Below are positions 34,585-43,193 of a DNA stretch of 64,000 nt, one piece after another. The translations under genes and the position numbers were made by a program. The DNA is from Aurantibacter_A sp965215845 (lineage in GTDB: Bacteria; Bacteroidota; Bacteroidia; Flavobacteriales; Flavobacteriaceae): positions 1,426,001 through 1,490,000 of the forward strand of contig CBDCEL010000004.1 in NCBI GenBank assembly GCA_965215845.1, in the 5' to 3' direction. Under the pieces are notes generated by a model, which made no database searches, was not told where the DNA came from, and worked only from the letters and a program-made list of their open reading frames with translations. The stretch's first letter is position 1, and the number at the start of each line of letters is the position of its first letter.

Positions 34585-35025
34585 TTAACTAAACCATTGA
34601 TTCCAAGGGATGCGGCTCAAGAAAAACAGGAGTCCCAATCCATAAAAGATCGCAATGGTCTTGAATTTTTTATTGCCTTCAATGTACTTTTTGTGTCGTG
34701 ACCATCCAATGGTAATCAATATCACGCCCAAAATATTGACAAATGGGTGTTCTACGGCCAACAATCTTGAGGGTGCGTTCAACCCTCCCATACCCAAAGT
34801 TTGAATGGCCTGAAGTCCGTTCGGTGAAACAAAAAACAGTATCAAACCGACCAAAAGCATCATGTGGCTCAATATTAGGGCAAAAAGGCTAAGCCTAAAA
34901 TCTTTCTGCGGAGTGAACATTTTATTGCCTACCAAACCAAGAATGGCATTTGCCACCGCCAAGAACAATATCAACAAAACTATATATGCCAAATAGGAGT
35001 GCAACGTCAACAAAGCTTCATACAT
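34585..35025 (-). CDS. Four-helix integral membrane protein
   Basis: A 146-residue inner-membrane protein. The ATG at 35025 (MYEALLTLHSYLAYIVLLIL) is preferred to an upstream codon that adds a non-membrane tail. Four hydrophobic helices are seen with conserved-looking histidines (LHSYL, LSHMML, VEHPFVN, WSRHKK), as in small haem or copper-handling membrane proteins. The exact family is not recognised, so no function is given. It is likely co-transcribed with the DUF1080 gene. Confidence 0.65.
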   Translation of the reverse strand: MYEALLTLHSYLAYIVLLILFLAVANAILGLVGNKMFTPQKDFRLSLFALILSHMMLLVGLILFFVSPNGLQAIQTLGMGGLNAPSRLLAVEHPFVNILGVILITIGWSRHKKYIEGNKKFKTIAIFYGLGLLFFLSRIPWNQWFS

Positions 35026-35065
35026 GATTCTAAATTTAAGAGCTAAAAGTAATGATTTTTTAAGC

Positions 35066-35095
35066 ATAAAAAACCCCGACGCCATGGTCGGGGTT
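35066..35095 (-). terminator. Terminator of the frameshifted TonB receptor
   Basis: AACCCCGAC (35072-35080) pairs perfectly with GTCGGGGTT (35087-35095). On the minus strand the stem is followed by six T residues. It lies 21 bases past the stop at 35116. Confidence 0.85.
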
Positions 35096-35115
35096 CAACA
35101 AATTCATTGATATGG

Positions 35116-37690
35116 TTAGAAAGCATATCTAACCGAGGCATTAAATGTCATTCCATTCGTATTAAAAAACCCGAATCTATCAGACTGTTGTATGCGCACC
35201 TCATCAAAAATATTGAATACATTTCCACGGAGTGTCAACTTGTTGTCCCCGAATTTGAAATTATAGGTAAGGCCCAAATCGGTCAACGAATAAGAGTCGA
35301 TATAACCCACATTCTCAACTTGAACCGATTGGCCGTCGTTGAGCCAAAGGCGATCAAAATAGTTTAAGTTGCCGTCTAAAGACAAATCTTCGAGCACTTG
35401 GTATCTAAAGCTAAGACCGGCCGTAAATTGTGGAGCATTCGTTACCTTGACCCCTTCTCTATTGGTACCTGCTTCAGAGGAAACCAATTGCCCGGTGTCG
35501 TCATTGAAAATAGCAACATCCGAAGTGCCGTCAAACTGCCAACTGCCTGCAGAAACATATCCGTTCAACTTCAATTTGTTGTCAACCGAATATTCAAGAT
35601 CCAATTCGGCACCGCGATGAATCTGACGAACGCCCCTATCGAAAATATTTAAGACAAAGTCATCGCTATCGTCGTCTGGGGTACCGTTGTCATCGAGGTC
35701 GGTGCCCGTAATGACCCGATTGTCCCAATCGGTTATATAGAAATTGAAATTGGCCTTAAACGGACCTGAGAAGTATTTATAGCCAAATTCAATACCAGTG
35801 ATCTTCTCATTATCAACCTCTGGATTGTCAAAAATCTCGTTCGAACTTCTGATATCGACGAAAATATTATCCAAGAAAGGTTGTCTTGAATAATATCCGA
35901 CATTTGAGAAAACCTTATGGTTCTCGGCAAGATCAAAAGACCAACCTCCTTTAAGGTTATAGCCCACCTTTGACAATTTATCTGAATCGCCCAGGCCTTC
36001 TCCCTCGAATCTGCCCATTCTTTTATACGATTGGGTCGAAAGGGCACCTTGCGCAAATACGGTAAATCGTTCGGCAGCATATTCTATTTGCGTGAATACA
36101 CCCTGATAGTTGATATTCTCAGAATAGTCATAATCGATTCGCTGGCCTTCATCTGCAAAATTGAACAGCGAGGCCCAAGGGGTCGGTTTAAACGTTTCGG
36201 TTACCGTTGCCCCGTCAGGTCTATCGTTTGTCCACCCTGTCAAACCATAAAGGTCGGCCACCTGTCTAAAGTGATCGCCAGTGTAAAATCTCAGGTCTGC
36301 CCCAAAACTAAAGTTCAACTGTTCGTTCAACTGTGTGTTGAAATTCGATACCAACCCGTACCACTGGTGGTTGTTTACGGAAGATCTTCTAATATAGACA
36401 TCGTCTCTACTACCACCGGTTCCGGCGGCAACGTTTTGAGCTTCAATGGCAGCGTAGTCCAACTGACCGGAAAGCGGGCCACCGCCATCGGGATCTGCCG
36501 TTCTAATTCGGCCCCGGCCCCTTGGGCCCGTGCCTCCACCCCGGCCCCAAGACGCATAGGCAACCGTTGATAGTTCAGAGTTATCAGAAATCTGTATAGT
36601 CCCAGTTGAGGTTGAAAACCGGCTTGTGATAATAGTTGGTTCTTTCCGATTCGATACCATCGGGAGTATAGCCCCAATGCTGATTAAAGGTAGGGTTCGC
36701 CTCCAAAACCGCTAGACTTTGCGACCACCGTTGACCATGTTGTTGTGGTGCACCGGTCAGCAATATGTTAAAGGCATGGGTGTCATTAGGCTTGTATCCC
36801 GCAGATAAATAATAGGTCTGGCCGCTACCGAAAGTGCCTTCGGCCCACTTTCTATGGGCTTGCCAATGGTCGAGAAGAAAGGAAAAAGACCATCCTTTTT
36901 CATTAATGCCCGTGTCATAAGAGGCCGTGGCTTTCGCATAACTATCGTTTCCACCCATCAAGCGAAAAAAACCGCCTTTTTCACGCTCAGCCGATTTCAT
37001 TACCAAGTTGATGGTACCTCCAACCGAAGAAATGGCCAACCTTGAAGAACCCAATCCTCTTTGTACCTGTACACCGTTCGCAATATCGGCAATACCGGCC
37101 CAGTTTGACCAGTAAACCCGGCCATCTTCCATTCCGTTAACAGGTTGCCCGTTCAGCAGGGTCGCAATATTGATTTGATCGAAGCCCCTCAAAAACATTT
37201 GAGAATCTCCAAAGCCCGTCTGGCCCGAAACAAAAGCGGAAGGGGTGCTTTTTAAAATCTCGGGTACCTCTACATTACCAACGGCCTTCTCTTGAATAAT
37301 GGATTTTGAAACGGTCGAAACCGCTACCGGAGTACGACGTTTTTCGGCCAAGTCAATAAGGCCCGATCCAACGACGATTACTTCCTGCAATTGTTCGGAG
37401 TCTGGCATAAGGGTTATCGTACCTACGTTGCCCGCACTCGTGAATGGCACTTTTTTGGTTACATAGCCAATATACGAAACGACCAATGTACCCGAATCTG
37501 CATCGACCTCAATTGAAAAATTTCCGTCGAAATCCGTTGCCGCTCCAGTCGAAGTCCCTTCGACTATTACACTGGCCCCGGGTAATGGTCCCCCAAGTTC
37601 ACCGTCTTCGACGGTACCTGTTATCGTTCCTTGTGAAAATGCCAAGGTGGTAACCAAGAATGCCACCGTAGCGAAGTAAATTCTTTTCAT
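35116..37690 (-). CDS. TonB-dependent receptor, interrupted by a +1 frameshift
   Basis: Two overlapping frames form one receptor of about 857 residues. The N-terminal frame (37690-36584) has a signal peptide (MKRIYFATVAFLVTTLAFSQ), a carboxypeptidase-like domain (GPLPGASVIVEGTSTGA) and a plug (LRGFDQINIATLLNGQPVN) and ends early after NLNWDYTDF. The C-terminal frame resumes with ISDNSELSTVAYASWGRGGG and runs to NASVRYAF. Deleting one base near 36593-36597 joins them as NWDYTISDN. With 2575 bases there is exactly one extra. No SusD follows. It could be a sequencing error, a recent pseudogene or phase variation. Confidence 0.85.
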
Positions 37691-37716
37691 TTGTTCTTCT
37701 TTAAATTGTTCTTAAT

Positions 37717-37730
37717 GGTCACATGTGACC
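37717..37730. promoter_or_regulatory. Perfect 14-bp palindrome upstream of the TonB receptor
   Basis: GGTCACATGTGACC is a perfect palindrome 27 bases upstream of the start codon at 37690. A second imperfect one, AATCA-TGCG-TGATT, lies at 37746-37759. They may be operators or 5' UTR stems. Confidence 0.45.
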
Positions 37731-37861
37731 TTTGATCATTGAAATAATCATGCGTGATTCGATACTTATTTCAACAATATCGGTTTCATGTGTTTTAGAG
37801 TTTATAAGTTTTCGTTTCTACTGCAAAAGTGAGTCAATTTTGTTGATGCAGCATTAAGCGA

Positions 37862-37891
37862 ATGTTAAATTAGCATCTTGCAATTTAACAT
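37862..37891. promoter_or_regulatory. Long A/T-rich inverted repeat between pgi and TonB receptor
   Basis: ATGTTAAATT (37862-37871) and AATTTAACAT (37882-37891) are perfect inverted copies. The inner bases GCA and TGC extend the stem with one bulged A to 13 pairs and a three-base loop. No T run follows on either strand, so it is more likely an operator or processing stem than an intrinsic terminator. Confidence 0.4.
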
Positions 37892-37963
37892 AAATTTAGT
37901 AAGTACAATGAATCAGTAAATAAGATTTTTTCAACCTATTTCAAGAAACTTCGAAAGGCCGAA

Positions 37964-39601
37964 TCATTTCTTAAAAGCATGAAGTAATTGCCTGGTTGAG
38001 GAGTCGTGATCACCTATGGCCGAAGACTCGATATCTGCCAAAATTGTAGTTGCCAACTGTTTACCCAATTCCACGCCCCATTGATCATAACTGAAGATAT
38101 TCCAAACAATTCCCTGAACAAAAATCTTGTGCTCGTACATGGCAATCAGAGCGCCTAAACTTGAAGGTGTCAACTTCTCGATCAAAATGGTATTGGTAGG
38201 ATTATTTCCTTCAAAAACCTTAAACGGCACCAATCTTTCAATCTCGGTATCTGACATGTTCTTGGCCTCCAATTCAACTCGGGCCTCAGAAGAAGTCTTT
38301 CCGTTCATCAAAGCTTCGGTTTGCGCGAAGAAATTGGCCATTAACTTGTTGTGATGCGAAGCATCGGCATATAGCGAACGTTTGAAACCGATGAAATCAG
38401 CAGGAATCAATTTCGTTCCCTGATGGATCAATTGAAAAAAGGCATGTTGCGAATTTGTGCCCGGTTCACCCCAAATAATGGTGCCGGTCTGGTAGGATGC
38501 CCGCTTGCCATTTCTATCTACACTTTTACCATTGCTCTCCATAATGCCTTGCTGTAAATAAGCCGAAAAGCGACTTAAATATTGGGAATATGGAATAATC
38601 GCTTCGGTCTCAGCATTAAAAAAGTTATTGTACCAGACACTGATCATGGCCAATACAACAGGAATGTTCCCATCAAATTCCGTGGTTCTGAAATGTTCGT
38701 CCATTTCATTGGCTCCGCTCAAAAGCTTGTCAAAATTTTCGTACCCGATCGATAGGGCAATGCTAAGCCCGACTGCACTCCACAATGAAAAACGACCGCC
38801 GACCCAGTCCCACATGGGGAAGACGTTGGTATCTGAAATTCCGAACTCGGCAATTTTTTTGGTGTTGGTGGAAACTGCGGCAAAATGTTTCGCTATATCG
38901 TTATGGGTCGCATGTTCGAGAAACCACTTTTTAATAGTAGTGGCATTACTTAATGTCTCTTGGGTCGTGAATGTTTTGGAGACGATTACAAAAAGAGTGG
39001 TCTCAGGATTTAAAAGTTTTATCGTCTCATGCACATGGTCCCCATCGACATTGCTGACAAAATGAAGGTTCAAATGGTTCTTGTAGAACTTCAAGGCTTC
39101 CGTGACCATTGCCGGACCGAGATCAGAGCCACCGATACCAATATTCACGACGTCGGTGAACGGTTTGTCGGTGAATCCTTTTTTGTCTCCAGAAACCACA
39201 CCGTCTACAAAGGCCTTAATCAGTTCTTTTACACGGTATACTTCAGGAACAACGTTTACCCCATCCACCTCAACACTATCTGGTCGTTGGGCTCGAAGTG
39301 CCGTATGAAGAACGGCCCTACCCTCGGTTTGATTGATTTGATCACCTTTGAAGTACCTTTTAATGGCGTCCTTTAGGTCAACTTCTTCTGCCAGTTGCAT
39401 CAAAAGTTGAAAGGTGCTCTCATCAAATCGATTTTTGGAAAAATCGACCAAAAAATCATTCCATTCCAAAGTGAATTTTTGTGCCCTTTGCGAATCAGAA
39501 GTAAAGAGATCTTTGAGGTGGACCGCTTTTTGTTCTTCAGAACTGAGTTTAAGTTTTTTCCAGGTTGCTGTAGTGGTCGGGTCAGTGTTCTTTAACGCCA
39601 T
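37964..39601 (-). CDS. pgi: Glucose-6-phosphate isomerase
   Basis: A 545-residue cytoplasmic enzyme that interconverts glucose 6-phosphate and fructose 6-phosphate. It has the SIS-fold phosphate loop IGIGGSDLGP (154-163), the PGI signature DWVGGRFSLWSAVG (265-278), catalytic E355 (GIMESNGKS) and H386 (GTNSQHAFFQ). Length is normal for the long bacterial form. The start codon follows directly on the stop of the M23 peptidase gene, so it is the last gene of the TDO-M23-pgi transcript. Confidence 0.97.
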   Translation of the reverse strand: MALKNTDPTTTATWKKLKLSSEEQKAVHLKDLFTSDSQRAQKFTLEWNDFLVDFSKNRFDESTFQLLMQLAEEVDLKDAIKRYFKGDQINQTEGRAVLHTALRAQRPDSVEVDGVNVVPEVYRVKELIKAFVDGVVSGDKKGFTDKPFTDVVNIGIGGSDLGPAMVTEALKFYKNHLNLHFVSNVDGDHVHETIKLLNPETTLFVIVSKTFTTQETLSNATTIKKWFLEHATHNDIAKHFAAVSTNTKKIAEFGISDTNVFPMWDWVGGRFSLWSAVGLSIALSIGYENFDKLLSGANEMDEHFRTTEFDGNIPVVLAMISVWYNNFFNAETEAIIPYSQYLSRFSAYLQQGIMESNGKSVDRNGKRASYQTGTIIWGEPGTNSQHAFFQLIHQGTKLIPADFIGFKRSLYADASHHNKLMANFFAQTEALMNGKTSSEARVELEAKNMSDTEIERLVPFKVFEGNNPTNTILIEKLTPSSLGALIAMYEHKIFVQGIVWNIFSYDQWGVELGKQLATTILADIESSAIGDHDSSTRQLLHAFKK

Positions 39602-40894
39602 TTATTCTTCGAACTCGATTGAGGTTAATAGTTCTGTTTGTGGTGGGAGAATGAATTCAATACAATCCAATTGCCTTTTCTTCGGATTAATATACTCAAA
39701 ATATGCCGGTCGCAAGGCTTCTGCCAAGGGCTCGGCCTTAGGGAGTTCTTCTTTCAGCGGGTCTACTTGCCTGCCATTTCGCCAAAAACGGTAACATACA
39801 TGCGGGCCACTGGTATTGCCCGTCATACCTACCCAGCCGATCACATCACCCTGACGTACAAATTCACCGCGCTTGACTTTTTGTCTTTTCATATGGAGGT
39901 ATTGGGTAGAATAGGTTCCATTATGGCGAATCTTGACATATTTGCCATTACCGCCCCTTCGCGTTGATTCAACGACCGTACCATCTGCGGTAGCCATGAT
40001 CGGGGTACCAACGGGAGCAGCATAATCGGTGCCTCGATGGGGCCTGATCCTATTACCATAGTAGCGAATTCTTCTTTTTAGGTTATACCGTGATGAAATT
40101 CTGCTGAACTTCACAGGGGCCCTCAAAAATGTTCTTCTAAGGTTGTTTGCTTCCTCATCAAAATAATCAACTATGTTCTTCAGGGAGTCGTTTTCGTATG
40201 CAAAGGCGTAAATCGGTCTTCCCTCATGTTCAAAATATGCGGCTTCAATAGGTTCGGCCCCGGCATAAATTGTATCGTTGATATATTTTTCCTTGTAGAT
40301 TACCTTAAACTTATCTCCCTTCTGCAATCTGAAAAAGTCGATCGTCCATGCATAGATTTCTGAAAGATCGTTTGTTACGTTGTAGTCGATTCCTTGTGCC
40401 AAAATCGCCTCTGAGAGTGAGGTTTCGATAATCCCCGAGGCCTCTTTTTCAACATACTTCACCTCTTTTCGCTCTTTATAGGCCTTAGCGCCATTCCGAA
40501 AGTCGATCACCGTATAATTTATGGGGTCGTTCTGATAGATGAAAACCTGGGCGGTCTCTGAGGTGTCTTTCGATTTTAGAATAAGGTAGGGTTTACCGAC
40601 CCTTATCTTTCTCGCGTCGAACGTTTCTTTATACTCTTCGGATATTTTTGCGATTTTCGGGTACTCGACTTTGTTTTCGATCATCAACTCACCAAAACTA
40701 TCACCTCTTTTGATGGTATCGAATTGTACATTGAACTTGTCTAAATCAAATCCGAATTCCTTTTTGGTTTCCCGTGGCTGCTCAAAAGTTTTGACCTCGG
40801 CGACATCTTTTTTTAAATTGGTCGGTTCTGTTTTGTCATCTTTGCAAGAACCCAAAACGGCAATCAAAAAAACAAAGCCCCAAAATTTACGCAT
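39602..40894 (-). CDS. M23 family peptidoglycan endopeptidase lipoprotein
   Basis: A 430-residue envelope protein. The ATG at 40894 gives a lipoprotein signal (FLIAVLGSC, C17) and lies just past the stop of the dioxygenase gene at 40896. A LysM-like/OapA-like N-terminal region (residues 45-250) precedes the LytM domain. Zinc and catalytic positions are H286 and D290 (HRGTD), H334 (QYLHM) and H365, but the last ligand of HxH is C367 (GPHVCYRF). This change is seen in a Bacteroidota branch of the family and a cysteine can still hold zinc. It likely cuts peptidoglycan cross-links during growth. Confidence 0.88.
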   Translation of the reverse strand: MRKFWGFVFLIAVLGSCKDDKTEPTNLKKDVAEVKTFEQPRETKKEFGFDLDKFNVQFDTIKRGDSFGELMIENKVEYPKIAKISEEYKETFDARKIRVGKPYLILKSKDTSETAQVFIYQNDPINYTVIDFRNGAKAYKERKEVKYVEKEASGIIETSLSEAILAQGIDYNVTNDLSEIYAWTIDFFRLQKGDKFKVIYKEKYINDTIYAGAEPIEAAYFEHEGRPIYAFAYENDSLKNIVDYFDEEANNLRRTFLRAPVKFSRISSRYNLKRRIRYYGNRIRPHRGTDYAAPVGTPIMATADGTVVESTRRGGNGKYVKIRHNGTYSTQYLHMKRQKVKRGEFVRQGDVIGWVGMTGNTSGPHVCYRFWRNGRQVDPLKEELPKAEPLAEALRPAYFEYINPKKRQLDCIEFILPPQTELLTSIEFEE

Positions 40895-40895
40895 C

Positions 40896-41864
40896 CTATC
40901 GTTTAATTTTATCAGGATTAAAGATATGGTCAACCCATTGTTTACCCCAATTATTTAACTCTTCTTTTGTATATAAATTTGGAAAAAACACAACTTTCTG
41001 AAAACTTGGCGGCAGGTAATCCTTCCAATTTGTACCTCCTGTAGCCTCTATTTCCCCTTTATCCTTACCTAGATAACGGTGGGCCGACCCCATATGCATC
41101 AAAGGCCAGTTTATGTTTGCATTCATATCCAAGGTCTTTAACGCTTTTATCAGGGCCTTATTGTTCCTTTTTTTCTCTGGCAATTGTAGGTATTTATGAC
41201 AAATGGTGCCGTTTTTAACCTGTTTGGCTATACGCACCAACCTAGGAGTGTATCGATATTCAAATTGCTTTAGGGTCAAGGTTTTTTCACCTGTCGCAAT
41301 GTCAGTGGCCCCTTTCTTCCAATAAATATTCTCATAAAGTTCTTCAATGGTATTATCAGCGGAAAACTTGTCGCGTTCAGTATGGTGAACCAAGTGCTCC
41401 AACGGGGCGGAATATATTTCGATCATTCGATATTGTGCTGATTGGAATCCACTAGAGGGTAGTAGCGCCATCCTAAATTGAAGAAATTGCTCGCGCTCCA
41501 TTCCCTTGATCATAATACTGAACGATGAAATGAGGGTCTCATAGTAACTATTGATCCTTCGTGCCTTTTCAATAAAAAAATCAAGGTTCTGCGATTTATC
41601 ATCGACCAATTGTTTCTGCTCATGCAAAATAAGTTTGAAGAAAAGCTCGGTGATCTGATGGTACATTATGAAAATCTCCTCATCAGGAAAGTAGGTTCGT
41701 GGCACCTGAAGGCTCAATAGGGTATCGAGGTGAATATAATCCCAATAAGTAAGATAACGCTGATGAAGAAGACCATCCAAATAAGAGTTTACGTCTTGGC
41801 CAGAGTCTTTGTACTTTTCTTCAAGTCTACTAAACTGGGAATCGATACGTTCCTTGTTCTTCAT
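40896..41864 (-). CDS. Tryptophan 2,3-dioxygenase family protein
   Basis: A 322-residue cytoplasmic haem dioxygenase that opens the indole ring of tryptophan to N-formylkynurenine. Family landmarks are FIMYHQITELFFKL near 65-78, GFQSAQYRMIE at 139-149 and haem ligand H262 in AHRYLG, followed by GGTNWKDYLPPSF. It is the first gene of a packed operon with an M23 peptidase and pgi, an odd functional mix. Together with hppD at 43.2 kb it gives local capacity for aromatic amino acid breakdown. Confidence 0.92.
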   Translation of the reverse strand: MKNKERIDSQFSRLEEKYKDSGQDVNSYLDGLLHQRYLTYWDYIHLDTLLSLQVPRTYFPDEEIFIMYHQITELFFKLILHEQKQLVDDKSQNLDFFIEKARRINSYYETLISSFSIMIKGMEREQFLQFRMALLPSSGFQSAQYRMIEIYSAPLEHLVHHTERDKFSADNTIEELYENIYWKKGATDIATGEKTLTLKQFEYRYTPRLVRIAKQVKNGTICHKYLQLPEKKRNNKALIKALKTLDMNANINWPLMHMGSAHRYLGKDKGEIEATGGTNWKDYLPPSFQKVVFFPNLYTKEELNNWGKQWVDHIFNPDKIKR

Positions 41865-41918
41865 TTATGGTAGGTTGCTCAAATCACGAAGAACAAATTT
41901 AGCAATTACCCACGAAGG

Positions 41919-42770
41919 TCAGTCCATTATTATCTTAAACTGGTGCTTCAGCCCATTGAATTGATCCAAATCGGCCTTTATGGACCCTACGGCCAAGTCT
42001 GCCTTTATCCGAACCGGAATTTTGTTCTTGTCGGCGGATACCCATAGCGACAAACTTTCCTGTTCTTTGAAAACCCTTCCCGATTGAACATAGGGTCTGA
42101 ATTTAAAACACTTCACCTTGCCGAATTTTGTCCTTAAGACTTCATCTCCCAAGTACTTCAACTTGAAGTTAAAAACACCATCATCATCATAGAGCATTCT
42201 CAAGGTAATCGCTTCGCCTTGTATCAAGTCTTTTGGATCGTAATTATTTCGAAGATAGTAGAAGGCAGACATCAGGTCTTGAATACTGTCTTTCAGGTCG
42301 AACTTATGCTTTTTCTTGTTCTTTTTGTCGTTCAGAATCGCCTGTTCTTTTTCATGGTCAAAATTTATCTCGATATCTTTGGTGTAGCCTCCTTCATTGA
42401 TTTTTCTAACGAATTTATAGGGCTTGCCTTCTTTTTTATCAAAATAGCTCTCGTAACGGTCATTGACCTTAAAAAACATACTTGCAAAACCCGTGGTGCG
42501 CCCTTTACCCACTACGTGGTACATCGGCTCCCCGTCTATTCTCGCATTTTTTACCTGAAGGGTGGCGTAGCTGGCATTCAAAAAACCATAATGAATCCTG
42601 AACTTCAACCACTCCCCGGGTTTGAAAGCCGATTCGCGCTGAGACGTTTTCTTCGCAACCGCAACAGGTTTAGCTCGCTTCGAGTTCATCACCATATCGC
42701 CAGAAGTATTTTCTTGGCCAATCACAAGGGTGGCTAGGGACAAGAAAAGAAGTAACAAAATCCGTTTCAT
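41919..42770 (-). CDS. DUF3108 periplasmic protein
   Basis: A 283-residue protein starting at ATG 42770 with a signal peptide (MKRILLLLFLSLATLVIGQ). An upstream in-frame start adds an unlikely 38-residue tail. The mature part fits DUF3108: GEWLKFRIHYGFLNASYATL at the start, GKGRTTGFASMFF, MSAFYYLRNN and a C-terminal LSLWVSADKNKIPVRIKAD. The fold is a lipocalin-like barrel and the function is unknown. A terminator and a small-RNA candidate lie upstream, so it has its own promoter. Confidence 0.82.
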   Translation of the reverse strand: MKRILLLLFLSLATLVIGQENTSGDMVMNSKRAKPVAVAKKTSQRESAFKPGEWLKFRIHYGFLNASYATLQVKNARIDGEPMYHVVGKGRTTGFASMFFKVNDRYESYFDKKEGKPYKFVRKINEGGYTKDIEINFDHEKEQAILNDKKNKKKHKFDLKDSIQDLMSAFYYLRNNYDPKDLIQGEAITLRMLYDDDGVFNFKLKYLGDEVLRTKFGKVKCFKFRPYVQSGRVFKEQESLSLWVSADKNKIPVRIKADLAVGSIKADLDQFNGLKHQFKIIMD

Positions 42771-42962
42771 GGCTTTACAAATTGTACCAAAATTACATAA
42801 TGTGTCGTAAAATTTGGTATTGGTTACAATTACATAAACAATATTTATTCCAAAGTATTGTGCCATGGAAGGCGTCAACGACAAAGACGATGAACTTTAC
42901 AATAATTCGATAAAATGTTCAATGGGAAGGTATGTCGCGAAAACATGTCAAATTAAATCCGA

Positions 42963-43070
42963 TTAAAAAAAAAGCCCCGACGCTTGCGTCAGGGCTTTTC
43001 CTAAATAACCAACCAAACTTTAAATTATGAAAAACCAATACTTAAAGTTGTAAGGGAACCACCCCTTACA
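42963..43070 (-). ncRNA. Candidate small RNA (~108 nt)
   Basis: A minus-strand unit with its own promoter box and terminator and no coding sequence. The -7 box TAAATTTG (43075-43082) is a perfect TAnnTTTG match that places the transcript start at about 43070. The RNA begins with a perfect 8-bp hairpin (TGTAAGGG/CCCTTACA, loop GTGGTT; 43049-43070), has a U-rich linker of about 50 bases, and ends in a 13-pair stem with one mismatch and nine T residues (42965-42998). There is no ATG in the predicted transcript. It lies between hppD and the DUF3108 gene. A read-through leader or 3' UTR processing product is the alternative. Confidence 0.5.
42965..42998 (-). terminator. Intrinsic terminator
   Basis: AAAGCCCCGACGC (42971-42983) pairs with GCGTCAGGGCTTT (42986-42998) with one C-A mismatch. 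On the minus strand the stem is followed by nine T residues. It ends the small-RNA candidate and any read-through from hppD. Confidence 0.88.
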
Positions 43071-43074
43071 CCAT

Positions 43075-43082
43075 CAAATTTA
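43075..43082 (-). promoter_or_regulatory. Bacteroidota -7 promoter box for the small-RNA candidate
   Basis: TAAATTTG on the minus strand matches TAnnTTTG exactly and ends five bases before the first paired base of the 5' hairpin. The -33 element is weak. Confidence 0.5.
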
Positions 43083-43193
43083 CGTCAAAGTTTCAATCGA
43101 AAAGTCCTTTTAACGTACTTTAACTAAAGCCTTAACAAATCTTTGTGGGGAAAGGTCAAAAATTTACAATTCATTAAGACAATCGGTCTTTGT

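Noticed and set aside
36031..36570. A 179-codon plus-strand open frame
   Set aside because: It is antisense to the TonB receptor barrel and has the composition of a shadow frame.
43027..43053. A nine-codon plus-strand mini-ORF with a leader-like AACCAACCAAAC context
   Set aside because: It is too short to support, and the same DNA is better explained by the minus-strand small-RNA unit with its promoter box and terminator.
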